DNA of 64,000 nucleotides from Lacibacter sediminis (GCF_014168535.1 NZ_CP060007.1:1798001-1862000), one strand, 5' to 3'; numbered from the stretch's first letter, positions 26,674-35,485 are shown. Notes: generated by a model not told the origin, from the letters alone. Numbers and translations: made by a program.

Positions 26674-26699
26674 AAGGCTCAGTCATGAGCCTTTTTTAT
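26674..26699 (+). terminator. Terminator of the small lipoprotein gene
   Basis: AAGGCTCA (26674-26681) and TGAGCCTT (26686-26693) form an eight-pair stem with loop GTCA, followed by a T-run. Confidence 0.85.
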
Positions 26700-26714
26700 T
26701 TGGAAAGATTAAAC

Positions 26715-26787
26715 AAAAAAATATCCCCACCTGGAAAGGAGGGGATATGGCTAATCAGTTACCATTAACCATTAAACCTTATCATCA
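26715..26787 (-). ncRNA. Candidate small RNA, copy B
   Basis: The minus strand at 26787-26750 carries a 38-base block that is identical to copy A. It starts TGATGATAAGG, contains AATGGTTAATGGTAAC and ends CTGATTAGC. It runs into a different terminator hairpin: ATATCCCC/GGGGATAT with an inner CCT/AGG, then seven T (26721-26715). A CTATTTG box sits just upstream at 26796-26790. The predicted RNA is about 73 bases and has no gene downstream on its strand. It is a duplicate of copy A with a 165-bp period. Confidence 0.6.
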
Positions 26788-26884
26788 CACAAATAGACTG
26801 AATATTTTTTTTGAGAGTTGCATGGCTTTGTCATAATTCAGCAAGGAGAGGCAAAAACCGGCGTAATTGATTTTTTTAAGGCAT

Positions 26885-26952
26885 AAAAAAACCTCTTCCG
26901 GTAAAGGAAGAGGCGCTAATCAGTTACCATTAACCATTAAACCTTATCATCA
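26885..26952 (-). ncRNA. Candidate small RNA, copy A
   Basis: The 38-base block at 26952-26915 (minus strand) is identical to copy B. It is followed by stem CCTCTTCC/GGAAGAGG with a six-base loop and seven T (26891-26885), a clean intrinsic terminator. Upstream, CTATTTTG and an A-rich TCAAAAAAATATTC stretch are shared with copy B. The predicted RNA is about 68 bases. It lies 45 bases behind the stop of the thioredoxin gene, so it could also be that gene's 3' end; the conserved upstream part argues for its own promoter. Confidence 0.6.
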
Positions 26953-26997
26953 ATGGCAAAATAGAATATTTTTTTGAATTATTGTTGAAACGTTAAA

Positions 26998-27531
26998 TTA
27001 TTTCCAGCTCGGTTTAAAATTTTTAGCATAGTCATCGAAGCTCACCCGGCCATACTTATTTTCAGCAAAATACTTCGCTACCATCTCCATCTCTTTTACT
27101 TCTAACATACCTGAAATAGGCTGAGGATCATCGTTTAGCGAAGGAATAATGACAGTTGTGGGATAGGCCAACTCGCCATTTGTAAGCGTAATAGCTATCT
27201 CATTGGTTTTATAAGACGGGTTAAACTTATAGGTATTACCTTTCCATTTTACTTCCGATTTGGTTTCGGCATTAAGTTTTACCGTGTAAAAATTTGTGTT
27301 GAGGTATTTAATCAGGTCCTGGCTAGTGTAGGTTTTGCGATCCATCACCTTGCACCAGCCACACCAGTCGGTATAAAGATCAATGAGAATAGGACGGGGT
27401 TCGGTTTTCATTTTAAGTTCAGCTTCTTCCAGTGAGATCCAGTTCATTTTTTCTTTTGCATTCTTTTGCTGAAATGAACTGATACTGATGAACAGAAAGA
27501 AGAGGGCGGAGTAAAAACAAAACTTTTGCAT
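26998..27531 (-). CDS. Exported thioredoxin-family protein
   Basis: The 177-residue protein has a signal peptide (MQKFCFYSALFFLFISISSF) and a thioredoxin domain of the thioredoxin_7 / DUF255-like type. The active site is WCGWCKVMD (C57 and C60) after PILIDLYTD, and the cis-Pro segment is AYPTTVII. It probably reduces disulfides in the periplasm. The long insert between strands (SEVKWKGNTYKFNPSYKTNEIA) is usual for this group. It is divergent from ubiX, 38 bp away, and the sRNA-like units follow its 3' end. Confidence 0.88.
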   Translation of the reverse strand: MQKFCFYSALFFLFISISSFQQKNAKEKMNWISLEEAELKMKTEPRPILIDLYTDWCGWCKVMDRKTYTSQDLIKYLNTNFYTVKLNAETKSEVKWKGNTYKFNPSYKTNEIAITLTNGELAYPTTVIIPSLNDDPQPISGMLEVKEMEMVAKYFAENKYGRVSFDDYAKNFKPSWK

Positions 27532-27569
27532 AGTATTTTTGTTACTGTTACAAACTTAAACGCTTTCAC

Positions 27570-28127
27570 GTGCATAAAATTGTTATTTCTGTTACCGGCG
27601 CCAGTGGATCAATCTATGCGAAACTCTTATTGCAGAAGCTTCTGGCAGCCAAAGACCAATGGCAGGAAGTGGCAGTTGTTATGACGGAGAACGCCAAAGA
27701 AGTGTGGAGAACCGAGTTGCAGGATGAAGCATATAAAGATCTTCCGTTCAAAACTTATTCTACAACTGATTTTCATGCACCATTTGCATCCGGCTCTGGT
27801 CAGTTCAATACTATGATCATTATTCCCTGCAGTATGGGCACACTTGGCCGCATTGCCACAGGTGTATCAAACGATTTGATTACACGTGCTGCTGATGTGG
27901 TGTTGAAAGAACGGAGAAAACTAATTTGTGTGGTGCGTGACACACCATATAATCTGATTCACATCCGTAATATGGAAACAGTTACGCTGGCCGGTGGAAT
28001 TATTTGTCCCGCCACGCCAAGTTTTTACAGTGTGCCCAAGACAATTGAAGAAGTTGCCGCAACAGTTGTTGATCGTGTGCTTGATTTAGCAGGCATTGAT
28101 GTGAAAACTTTTCGTTGGGGGAAATGA
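27570..28127 (+). CDS. ubiX: UbiX-type flavin prenyltransferase
   Basis: The 185-residue protein starts with a GTG codon and opens HKIVISVTGASGSIYAKLLL, the flavin-binding start of UbiX. Other family words are VVMTENAKEVWR, APFASGSGQFNTMIIIPCSMGTLG, VLKERRKLICVVRDTPYN and TLAGGIICPATPSFY. UbiX prenylates reduced FMN with dimethylallyl phosphate to make the cofactor of UbiD-type decarboxylases. No ubiD gene lies in the window. Length and motifs are complete. Confidence 0.95.
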   Translation: MHKIVISVTGASGSIYAKLLLQKLLAAKDQWQEVAVVMTENAKEVWRTELQDEAYKDLPFKTYSTTDFHAPFASGSGQFNTMIIIPCSMGTLGRIATGVSNDLITRAADVVLKERRKLICVVRDTPYNLIHIRNMETVTLAGGIICPATPSFYSVPKTIEEVAATVVDRVLDLAGIDVKTFRWGK

Positions 28128-28180
28128 GAAATGAATGATCAATGATGAATGCAATAACTCATCACTCATCCCCACACTAT

Positions 28181-29077
28181 TTACTTGGTCGTTAACTCTT
28201 CATACACCGCAGTCAAGGAACGTTGAATACCATCGCCGATCCATTCTGTAACTCCTGGTATTGATTTATTCTTCAAAAAATCTTCTTTACTCGTGCCTGC
28301 TTTGATCTCTGATTCGCCAAACGCAATCAGCTTTTCAAAATAATTCTGCATGGCTTTTATATCATCCATCTTTCCATAAACTTCAAAGCCTTGTGATGCA
28401 TGGCCGTAGACAAAAGTTGTTTTTTTATTGAATTTCTTTGTTGTTTGCTTCAGCACTTTTATCCAGTTTCTCACAGAAGCACCTGCTGTACGATCAATAA
28501 ACGGATAACGACGGTTGTTGATAAGATCACCCATGTGCACAATATCTGCATGTTCAAAATGGATCAACGCATCACCGTCTGTATGTGCGGCTCCAAAGTA
28601 ATGCAACGTGATCTTTTCATTGCCGATCTTCTGACTCCATGTTTTTCCAAATATCTGATCAGGATAAAGTTGCTTATCTTCTGTCTTCGCTTGTTTAGCT
28701 ACACGTTCCTGGTTGGTTTTTGAATTTTCATGTGCCAGCACATGTTCTACAATTCCTTTGAACGAAATATTGCCACTGCTGTGATCGCCGTGGTGATGTG
28801 TATTGATGAGTAGTTTGAACGGTTTCTCCGAACGTTTCTTCAATTCATCAATGAGATGTTTACTCTGGTCGGGGAATTGGGTATCAACCACCACGATGCC
28901 TTCTTTGCTCAGGTAAAACAAAATAGTACCACCACGTTCAGTAAAGACGCCTATATCATCAGTAAGCATTTTAATATTCCATGCTTCCTGTTGAAATAAT
29001 TGTGCAATTAATGATTGTTGAAATGCAAGTGCGCCAACAGTAAGTGACGATGCCTTGAGAAATGATTTGCGGTTCAT
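28181..29077 (-). CDS. Exported metallo-beta-lactamase-fold hydrolase
   Basis: The 298-residue protein has an N-terminal export signal (RKSFLKASSLTVGALAFQQ). The MBL metal site is intact: THHHGDH (HxHxDH), GAAHTDGDALIHF with the third His, the bridging Asp in HMGDLINN, and YGHAS near the end. The sequence resembles the broad group of periplasmic MBL hydrolases related to subclass B proteins. Zinc binding is expected; the substrate is unknown, and antibiotic hydrolysis should not be assumed. It stands alone on the minus strand. Confidence 0.88.
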   Translation of the reverse strand: MNRKSFLKASSLTVGALAFQQSLIAQLFQQEAWNIKMLTDDIGVFTERGGTILFYLSKEGIVVVDTQFPDQSKHLIDELKKRSEKPFKLLINTHHHGDHSSGNISFKGIVEHVLAHENSKTNQERVAKQAKTEDKQLYPDQIFGKTWSQKIGNEKITLHYFGAAHTDGDALIHFEHADIVHMGDLINNRRYPFIDRTAGASVRNWIKVLKQTTKKFNKKTTFVYGHASQGFEVYGKMDDIKAMQNYFEKLIAFGESEIKAGTSKEDFLKNKSIPGVTEWIGDGIQRSLTAVYEELTTK

Positions 29078-29168
29078 ACAGCTTTGTTTGTTACTGTAAA
29101 ATAAACAATCTGCTGTTTTGTTTACAACCTACGTAAATATTCTGCACTAAAATGGATGAATGGTAAAC

Positions 29169-30404
29169 TCAATACTCAAGTTTGCGAAGCGTGGGTGCTT
29201 TAAACCAGGTGATGGTTACAACTATGAGCGTCATGCAACCACCAAAGATCACAGAAGGAACAGTTCCCATGATAGAAGCAGCAGTACCACTCTCAAATTG
29301 CCCAAGCTCATTACTGCTGTTAATAAAAATGGAACTCACACTGCTTACACGGCCACGCATTTCGTCCGGAACAAATAACTGCAGCACAGTGCCACGTATG
29401 ATCACACTCACGCCATCAAACAAACCACTGACGAACAGTGCTGCAAAACTCAACCAGAAATTTTGCGACAAGGCAAATATCAAAATACAAATACCGAAAC
29501 CGCCAACAACATAAAAGAGTTTTTGCCCTTGTTTGTTCTTCATCGGTTTCCAGGTTAGGGCGGCAATGGCAATAAAGTTACCGAGATAAGTTGCTGCAGT
29601 TAACCAGCCTAATCCTTCGGGTCCAACATGTAAAATATCTTTTGCAAACACAGGCAGAAGCGCTGTAACACCACCAAACAGAACTGCAAACATGTCCAAC
29701 GTCATTGAGCCAAGCAATGCTTTTTGTGTAAGAATAAAATTGATCCCTTCTTTTACACTTTCCCATGTGCGAGTGTTGCCCGGTTTAAACAGCACAGGTT
29801 TTCGTTTTACATTCTGCATGCAAAACACTGCAATAAGTACAAGCGATGAGACTGCAATAAACGCCACTGTTACATTGGTATAACCCATCAACAAACCGGC
29901 AACGCCCGGACCAATGACTGCGGCAAGTAACCATGCCATGCTATTGATGGAAGTTGCTCTTACTAATTGTGTGGGATACACCAGTTGTGAAAGAAAGGCA
30001 CTGAATGCCGGACTGCTGAACGCTCTCACGGCACCTGTGGCTGCAACCAATCCATAAATACTCCACTGAACAACTGAAGTTGAATTTGACTGGATGAAAT
30101 AATCGGATGTGATAAAAAGCAAACCGAGCATGATCGCAAAGTACAAGAGCATGCAAATACTGATGAGCCGTTGTTTATTACTTCTATCGATCTTTACTCC
30201 TGCAGGTAGTGCCAGTAAAATGGCAGGGATCACTTCCGATAAACCAAGTACGCCCAATGAAAGTTTACTGCCTGTTACTTCATACAATTTCCAGCCAAGT
30301 AAAACCGGCGTCATACGCAAACCCGCCAGGAAAATCAAACGTGCAGTAACATACCATGCGAATTCCTTATTGAGTAAAAAGGGTTGTTTGGCGGCTTGGT
30401 TCAT
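29169..30404 (-). CDS. MFS exporter, EntS/MFS_3-like
   Basis: The 411-residue protein has twelve predicted membrane helices in two halves. LFLAGLRMTPVLLGWKLYEVTGS, GLSEVIPAILLALPAG and IDRSNKQRL are typical of the MFS_3 / enterobactin-exporter-like branch. The second half has GLFDGVSVIIRGTVLQLFVPDEMRGRVSSV, a signature of that branch. It is an inner-membrane exporter; the substrate cannot be told. Its start overlaps the stop of the kinase gene by four bases, so it is the last gene of a folK-dNK-MFS run. Confidence 0.88.
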   Translation of the reverse strand: MNQAAKQPFLLNKEFAWYVTARLIFLAGLRMTPVLLGWKLYEVTGSKLSLGVLGLSEVIPAILLALPAGVKIDRSNKQRLISICMLLYFAIMLGLLFITSDYFIQSNSTSVVQWSIYGLVAATGAVRAFSSPAFSAFLSQLVYPTQLVRATSINSMAWLLAAVIGPGVAGLLMGYTNVTVAFIAVSSLVLIAVFCMQNVKRKPVLFKPGNTRTWESVKEGINFILTQKALLGSMTLDMFAVLFGGVTALLPVFAKDILHVGPEGLGWLTAATYLGNFIAIAALTWKPMKNKQGQKLFYVVGGFGICILIFALSQNFWLSFAALFVSGLFDGVSVIIRGTVLQLFVPDEMRGRVSSVSSIFINSSNELGQFESGTAASIMGTVPSVIFGGCMTLIVVTITWFKAPTLRKLEY

Positions 30405-31033
30405 GGCAGTGTAAGATAATGTTGCCCCTGTTCGTATTCTTTATCCAACGCATCAATGATCACCTGCAGATGTGCTTTGTTGCCGAGAAAATCGGCATTG
30501 CTTGCATCTACAAATAACGTTTTTACATTATGCTGTTTAATATACTGTGTATAGGTTTCCTGTATGCTGAACAGATAATCATCAGCGATCTGTTGTTCAT
30601 AACTGCGGTTACGTTTGCGGATGTTTTGCTGCAAACGGGAGACAGGTGAATGCAAATAAATGAGTATCTCCGGTTGAATCAGTTGCTGATGAATAATATC
30701 AAACAGACTTTGATATAACCTGAATTCATCGGCCGGTAAATTCACTTTTGCAAACAACAAACATTTTGTAAACAGATAATCGGAGATGGTGATGGAGTTA
30801 AACATGTCCTGCGTATGCAGCAGGTCTTTCAGCTGTTTATAACGTTCTGCCATAAAGAACAGTTCCAACGGAAAAGCAAACTGTTTCGGATTCTCGTAAA
30901 ACTTTGGAAGAAATGGATTGTCTGCAAATTCTTCCAGTATTAAACGAGCGTTGTAATGTTTACTCAGCAAATGTGCCAGCGTTGTTTTACCGGCACCTAT
31001 ATTCCCTTCTATTGTTACAAAATGATACTTCAT
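30401..31033 (-). CDS. Deoxynucleoside kinase
   Basis: The 210-residue protein belongs to the deoxynucleoside kinase family (dAK/dGK/dNK). The P-loop is IEGNIGAGKTTLA at residues 8-20. Further motifs are EEFADNPFLPKFYENP, FFMAERYKQL, ITISDYLFTKCLLFAKVNL (the DRx-like substrate segment is replaced by DYL) and IYLHSPVSRLQQNIRKRNRSYE, the lid. It phosphorylates deoxynucleosides for nucleotide salvage. Which base it prefers is not evident. It is translationally coupled to the MFS gene and follows folK by 65 bp. Confidence 0.92.
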   Translation of the reverse strand: MKYHFVTIEGNIGAGKTTLAHLLSKHYNARLILEEFADNPFLPKFYENPKQFAFPLELFFMAERYKQLKDLLHTQDMFNSITISDYLFTKCLLFAKVNLPADEFRLYQSLFDIIHQQLIQPEILIYLHSPVSRLQQNIRKRNRSYEQQIADDYLFSIQETYTQYIKQHNVKTLFVDASNADFLGNKAHLQVIIDALDKEYEQGQHYLTLP

Positions 31034-31098
31034 CCGTCGGCAAATTAAAACATGCAGGCAAATCGTGGAATGAACTTATACAGTTTGTGGAAAAGTCC

Positions 31099-31587
31099 TC
31101 AATCAAGCTTTGTTACAGCCAGTTGATCGGCACATTCTTTCAGGAGTGTGGTAATGGTTTTTTTATAAACCGGGTGCACTTTGCGGGGTGAAAGTTCAGC
31201 AAGAGGAATCAATACAAAGCGTCTGTCCTGAATAGCAGGATGGGGAAGTGTTACAATGGCTGAATGATAGATCAGCTCATCATAAAACAAAATGTCAAGA
31301 TCGATGGTGCGTGGTCCATACTTTTCGGTACGGATACGACCAAGTTCCTGCTCGATCTGCAATAAGGTTTTCATCAACTCGTCCGCAGACAGGGGTGTTT
31401 GCAGTACAATGACTTTATTTAAAAAAGCTGCCTGTTTTGTTTGTCCCCATGCCGCCGTTTCATAGATCGATGATTCGTTGGCGATGCTGCCACAACGTTC
31501 TTCCATCAGCCGGATGGCTTTGTTCAGAAATTGTTTGCGTTGTCCCTGGTTACTGCCCAATAAAATAAAAACCTTGTGTAGCGACAT
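31099..31587 (-). CDS. folK: 6-hydroxymethyl-dihydropterin pyrophosphokinase
   Basis: The ATG at 31587 gives 162 residues starting MSLHKVFILLGSNQGQRKQF; a frame from 31650 would add a run not found in the family. HPPK landmarks are GSNQG, YETAAWGQTKQAAFLN, ELGRIRTEKYGPRTIDLDILFYD (catalytic and Mg-binding DLD) and LPHPAIQDRRFVLIPLAEL. It transfers pyrophosphate from ATP to 6-hydroxymethyl-dihydropterin in folate synthesis. The other folate genes are not in the window. It is first in the folK-dNK-MFS run. Confidence 0.95.
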   Translation of the reverse strand: MSLHKVFILLGSNQGQRKQFLNKAIRLMEERCGSIANESSIYETAAWGQTKQAAFLNKVIVLQTPLSADELMKTLLQIEQELGRIRTEKYGPRTIDLDILFYDELIYHSAIVTLPHPAIQDRRFVLIPLAELSPRKVHPVYKKTITTLLKECADQLAVTKLD

Positions 31588-31648
31588 GCTGTAAAAATAG
31601 GGACGAAAAAGTTTTTCAGCCAACGGCATAAACAAATAGCTTTGCGCC

Positions 31649-32755
31649 ATGAGTCAACCTTACAGCCAGTGGAAGGCAATGCTGGCTATTTCCAAGGCAA
31701 GTTTCCGGGCCATATTCCGCAGCCCCTCGGCTGTGATCTTCAGTTTTGCTTTTCCGCTCATTTTTATTTTGGTGTTTGGTTTTATTGGCGGAGGAAGTCC
31801 AACTGTTCGTATCGGTTTTACAAAAGGCACCGATACTTCACGGAACAATGCGGTATATCAGCAACTTTTGAAATACAAAACCATTCGTGTAATTGAAAAA
31901 ACAGAAGATGAGTTAAGAAGTGATTTGTCGAAAGGAAGGATCACAGCTATTCTTGATATGAAGCCAAACGGCACTGATACGTTCCCGTTATACAGTATCA
32001 GCATTCAAACATCTACTGCAAGTGTTGATCGATTAGCAATTCTTCAATCAACATTAAAAGATATTATTGTAGACCTTGATCGCAGAAAAGCACCCAATGC
32101 ACCAACCTATGCAAGCATTGATCTGCCTCCACCAATGCCGGGACGCATATATAAAACAATCGATTTTATTTTGCCCGGTCAGTTAGGATTTTCCTTGTTG
32201 AGTGCAGGTGTATTTGGTGTGGCATTTTTGTTTTTCAATCTGCGTCAGCAATTGGTATTGAAACGTTTTTTTGCAACACCCATCAAGCGTGGTTATATTT
32301 TGTTTGGTGAAGGCATCAGCCGTGTATTGTTTCAATTGATCACTGCTGTGGTGATTCTGTTGATCGGACGATTTGTATTTGGTTTCACCCTTGTTCATGG
32401 CTTTGTTACATTTATTGAATTGTTGTTGCTGAGTTTGGTTGGTTTGATCGTGTTCATGGGCTTTGGTTTTATTGTTAGCGGATTGGCAAAGAACGAAAGT
32501 ACCATACCGCCATTCGCTAACATGTTCACCTTACCGCAGTTTTTATTAGCCGGAACATTCTTTTCAATCGATACATTTCCAAAATGGCTGCAGCCTATTT
32601 GTAAAATATTACCGTTAACACATCTCAATGATGCCATGCGAAACATTGCTTTTGAAGGAAGTCATTTGGTTGATTGCGGGAAGCAACTCGGAATACTTGG
32701 TTTGTGGGGTGTGGTATTGTATGCGATTGCGATAAAAGTTTTCAAATGGGAATAA
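31649..32755 (+). CDS. ABC-2 type transporter permease
   Basis: The 368-residue protein has one N-terminal membrane helix (PSAVIFSFAFPLIFILVFGFIG), a periplasmic domain of about 140 residues, and five helices in the C-terminal half. This is the layout of ABC2_membrane_3 permeases (YhhJ/YbhR-like). Typical words are LPGQLGFSLLSAGVFGVAF, PIKRGYILFGEGISRV, FVSGLAK-like GFIVSGLAKNEST and LPLTHLNDAMRNIAFEG. It needs an ATPase partner, which is not adjacent, so a separate gene must supply it. The ATG at 31649 is close to the divergent folK start. Confidence 0.88.
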   Translation: MSQPYSQWKAMLAISKASFRAIFRSPSAVIFSFAFPLIFILVFGFIGGGSPTVRIGFTKGTDTSRNNAVYQQLLKYKTIRVIEKTEDELRSDLSKGRITAILDMKPNGTDTFPLYSISIQTSTASVDRLAILQSTLKDIIVDLDRRKAPNAPTYASIDLPPPMPGRIYKTIDFILPGQLGFSLLSAGVFGVAFLFFNLRQQLVLKRFFATPIKRGYILFGEGISRVLFQLITAVVILLIGRFVFGFTLVHGFVTFIELLLLSLVGLIVFMGFGFIVSGLAKNESTIPPFANMFTLPQFLLAGTFFSIDTFPKWLQPICKILPLTHLNDAMRNIAFEGSHLVDCGKQLGILGLWGVVLYAIAIKVFKWE

Positions 32756-32817
32756 AGCAAGATGTCTGATTTGGGAAAAACTCTTAATCCTCAACTTTCA
32801 ACCCTTAACTTTTTCTT

Positions 32818-33396
32818 ATGCGTTTAGTAAAAATGTTTTTGTTTGTGCTGCTGGGTTTGTTTGCTGTCATTACGATCATCGGGTTATTTATTCCATCGAG
32901 CGTAAAAATTTCACGTGGTATTATTGTTAGTGCCGACAGCAGCAAAGTGTACAAAGAATTAAGTGATGTAAAGAACTGGAACAAATGGTTGCCGTGGATC
33001 ACAGCTGATAGTGGTGCAATTGTTCAACTCTCCCCGGTTACCAATGAACCAGGCTCTTACTTCCGCTGGAAAGGAATGAAGATCAACAGTGCAGGAACCA
33101 TCACGCTTCAATCCATCAATCAAAATGAAATATTGTTATTGCATGAATTGAAGGATATGAATAAAGCAGAAGGTGGGTTTCGTATCCGCAGTACCGGTGC
33201 AAACAATAATGTAACTGAAGTGCTTTGGTATATGGAGTATAAATTGAAGTGGTATCCCTGGGAACGTTTCTTCGGCATTTTTACCGATCGAATCATTGGC
33301 TCTGCGTTCGACAAAGGACTGGAGCAATTCAAAACTTATATTGAACAGGCCGATGTAAACAGTAATGCATCAGCATCCATCACCATGGAAAACTGA
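32818..33396 (+). CDS. Membrane-anchored SRPBCC protein
   Basis: The 192-residue protein starts with one membrane helix (VKMFLFVLLGLFAVITIIGLFIP), then a START-like domain: VKISRGIIVSADSSKVYKELSDVKNWNKWLPW is the classic opening. The helix anchors the domain on the outer face of the inner membrane. It is much like the protein encoded at 48860-49393, which has the same layout. A ligand is not known. Its last 17 bases overlap the converging anmK gene. Confidence 0.82.
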   Translation: MRLVKMFLFVLLGLFAVITIIGLFIPSSVKISRGIIVSADSSKVYKELSDVKNWNKWLPWITADSGAIVQLSPVTNEPGSYFRWKGMKINSAGTITLQSINQNEILLLHELKDMNKAEGGFRIRSTGANNNVTEVLWYMEYKLKWYPWERFFGIFTDRIIGSAFDKGLEQFKTYIEQADVNSNASASITMEN

Positions 33397-34582
33397 TCTT
33401 CCCCATTGTAACAGATGGTATTCCTTTTAACTCTTTGCTGAATTGCACATTGCCTCCTGCAATACATTCATTGGCAAGAATGGCAAACAGTACTGCTTCT
33501 TTTGCATCGGGATTTATACCAAGCTCACTCGTTAAATGAACAGGCACATTTGGTAAAAGTTGTTTGATCTGCTCCATCAACAACGGATTGTGCATACCGC
33601 CACCGCTTGCATATAAATGGAAGCTACTGCTTTGCGGCATTGTCTTTATGATGGCTTCAGCAATGGTTTGTGCGGAGAATGCGTTCAATGTTGCCATTGT
33701 ATCATACACGTTCAAATCAGTTGTGCCCGATCTTTCTTTCGCAGTTTGTAAATAGTGCAGGTTAAACAATTCAGGTCCGGTGGTTTTAGGAAATGATTGC
33801 TGAAAGAAGGAGTGATCTTTTAATGCGTTCAGTAATGCTTCATTGATCGTTCCTTTTTTTGCGACTGCTGCATCCTCATCAAAATATTTTCCCAGGAAAT
33901 GTTGCTGCATCAATGCATCCATTAAGGTGTTGCCTGTTCCGGTATCAGTACTGAAAATTTTATTCGCATCCATTGAGCCGGGTAGAAATGTAAAGTTGGC
34001 AATACCGCCCATGTTGAGCATAATGCGGTCTTCACCCTTCTTTGAAAAAATAAAATAATCGCCGTAAACAGCAAGTGGTGCGCCTTCGCCACCTGCCGCA
34101 ATATGTTTCTGCCGGAAATCACTGATGGTGATAATGCCTGTTTCAACAGCCATGTGATCACCATCGCCAATTTGCAATGTTGCATTACTGAATTTATTTT
34201 GTTGATGCAAAGCCTTTGGGGCATGATAAACTGTTTGCCCATGGCTTGCGATGAGATCAACATCTTCTTTTTTGATAATATTCTTTTGCAAAAAAGTATT
34301 GATCATCGCTGCCTGTTGTTGTGCAACCCATGGATTGAGCAAACACAATTTTTCAAAGTCAACTTCTTTTTTAGAAAATACAGATTTGATCTCTGCTTTA
34401 AAATCAGGATCATAAGCAATGGTTTCAAACGCAGTTAATTCAATTGCTGTATCATGTCCTTCACCTGAGATTGTGCAATAAGCAATATCTAAACCGTCAA
34501 CCGAAGTGCCGCTCATTAAGCCAATAATGCGGCGTTGCTTCTTTTGAGCTATGCTCATTAATTGTTGCATATTCCTGTTCAT
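33380..34582 (-). CDS. anmK: Anhydro-N-acetylmuramic acid kinase
   Basis: The 400-residue protein has the complete AnmK pattern: IGLMSGTSVDGLDIAYC (nucleotide loop), DLIASHGQTVYHAPK, ATLQIGDGDHMAVETGI, NMGGIANFTFLPG, STDTGTGNTLMDALM and YASGGGMHNPLLMEQI. It opens the anhydro ring of 1,6-anhydro-MurNAc and phosphorylates it, recycling peptidoglycan. It is divergent from a DeoR-type regulator, with a tandem 10-bp repeat in between, which suggests shared control of amino-sugar use. The two lie 156 bp apart. Confidence 0.95.
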   Translation of the reverse strand: MNRNMQQLMSIAQKKQRRIIGLMSGTSVDGLDIAYCTISGEGHDTAIELTAFETIAYDPDFKAEIKSVFSKKEVDFEKLCLLNPWVAQQQAAMINTFLQKNIIKKEDVDLIASHGQTVYHAPKALHQQNKFSNATLQIGDGDHMAVETGIITISDFRQKHIAAGGEGAPLAVYGDYFIFSKKGEDRIMLNMGGIANFTFLPGSMDANKIFSTDTGTGNTLMDALMQQHFLGKYFDEDAAVAKKGTINEALLNALKDHSFFQQSFPKTTGPELFNLHYLQTAKERSGTTDLNVYDTMATLNAFSAQTIAEAIIKTMPQSSSFHLYASGGGMHNPLLMEQIKQLLPNVPVHLTSELGINPDAKEAVLFAILANECIAGGNVQFSKELKGIPSVTMGKISFPW

Positions 34583-34625
34583 GGAATAAATATAAGAAAT
34601 GCCCGAATTTGCACCTCAATTGATT

Positions 34626-34645
34626 TTTTGTGCCGTTTTGTGCCG
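34626..34645. promoter_or_regulatory. Tandem 10-bp operator candidate
   Basis: TTTTGTGCCG occurs twice directly in tandem (34626-34635 and 34636-34645), one helical turn apart. It lies 44 bp in front of anmK and about 95 bp in front of the deoR start. DeoR-family repressors commonly bind direct repeats of this size, so this is a likely binding site. The assignment rests on position and repeat form only. Confidence 0.5.
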
Positions 34646-34738
34646 TTCATATAGAATAAGGGTGCATTTTTTTGCGGGTTTTAAAAATATTTGTACTTTT
34701 CCTTTCTCTTATTACTAACGATCAACAGCCAAACCAAC

Positions 34739-35485
34739 ATGCTTAAACAGGAACGACAAGCCTTTATTGTACACCAGGTGAACCTGCACAACCGTGTGTT
34801 GTCATCTGATCTGAGTACACAGATCAATGTATCAGAAGATACCATCCGTCGTGATTTGCAGGAACTGGCGGATAAAGGAAAGATCATTAAAGTGCATGGT
34901 GGCGCTTTATCAAGATCATTCAGCAGCTCCATTAATTCTTCCAGTGTTTACAGTATTGATGCAAAGAAAACGATCGCACAAAAAGCAGCATCATTGATCA
35001 AGGATGGCATGTTTGTGATGAGCACCGGTGGTACAACCATTATTGAAATGGCCAAAGCATTGCCGGATAATTTGCGTGCAACATTTATTACAGGAAGTCT
35101 CCCCGCTGCATTGGAATATATACATCATCCAAACATTGAAGTGATTTTTATTGGGGATAAGCTTTCAAAGAGTTCACAAATTTCTATTGGTGCAGAAGCA
35201 ATTCTTAAGATCAGACAATTTAAAGTTGATCTGTGTTTTCTCGGTATCAATGCGCTTGATCTTGAACATGGGTTAACGGATAATGATTACGATGTAGTAC
35301 AGGTGAAGAAAGCTATGCGTGAATCAGCTTCTAAAGTAGTAGCACTCTCTATCTCTGAAAAAATAAATACCGTACAGAATATCCAGGTATGCAAAGCAAA
35401 TGAACTGGATATGCTGGTAACCGAATTATCACCTGATAGCAACATCTTCGACCCTTACAAAGAAGCCGGCATCAGCATTCTCTAA
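34739..35485 (+). CDS. DeoR-family transcriptional repressor
   Basis: The ATG at 34739 gives 248 residues starting MLKQERQAFIVHQV; an upstream frame adds a short hydrophobic run that does not fit a regulator. The N-terminal helix-turn-helix (NVSEDTIRRDLQELADKGKI, then VHGGALS) is followed by a sugar-phosphate-binding DeoRC domain (ALPDNLRATFITGS, KVDLCFLGINAL). It should repress a sugar operon until a phosphorylated sugar binds. SusC and SusD follow 36 bp and further downstream, and anmK lies divergently upstream, so control of uptake and use of an amino sugar is plausible but not shown. Confidence 0.88.
   Translation: MLKQERQAFIVHQVNLHNRVLSSDLSTQINVSEDTIRRDLQELADKGKIIKVHGGALSRSFSSSINSSSVYSIDAKKTIAQKAASLIKDGMFVMSTGGTTIIEMAKALPDNLRATFITGSLPAALEYIHHPNIEVIFIGDKLSKSSQISIGAEAILKIRQFKVDLCFLGINALDLEHGLTDNDYDVVQVKKAMRESASKVVALSISEKINTVQNIQVCKANELDMLVTELSPDSNIFDPYKEAGISIL

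Noticed and set aside
26750..26952. Leader peptide MIRFNG in both sRNA-like units, as part of an attenuator
   Set aside because: No gene lies behind either terminator on the same strand, so there is nothing to attenuate; the tiny ORF may be chance.
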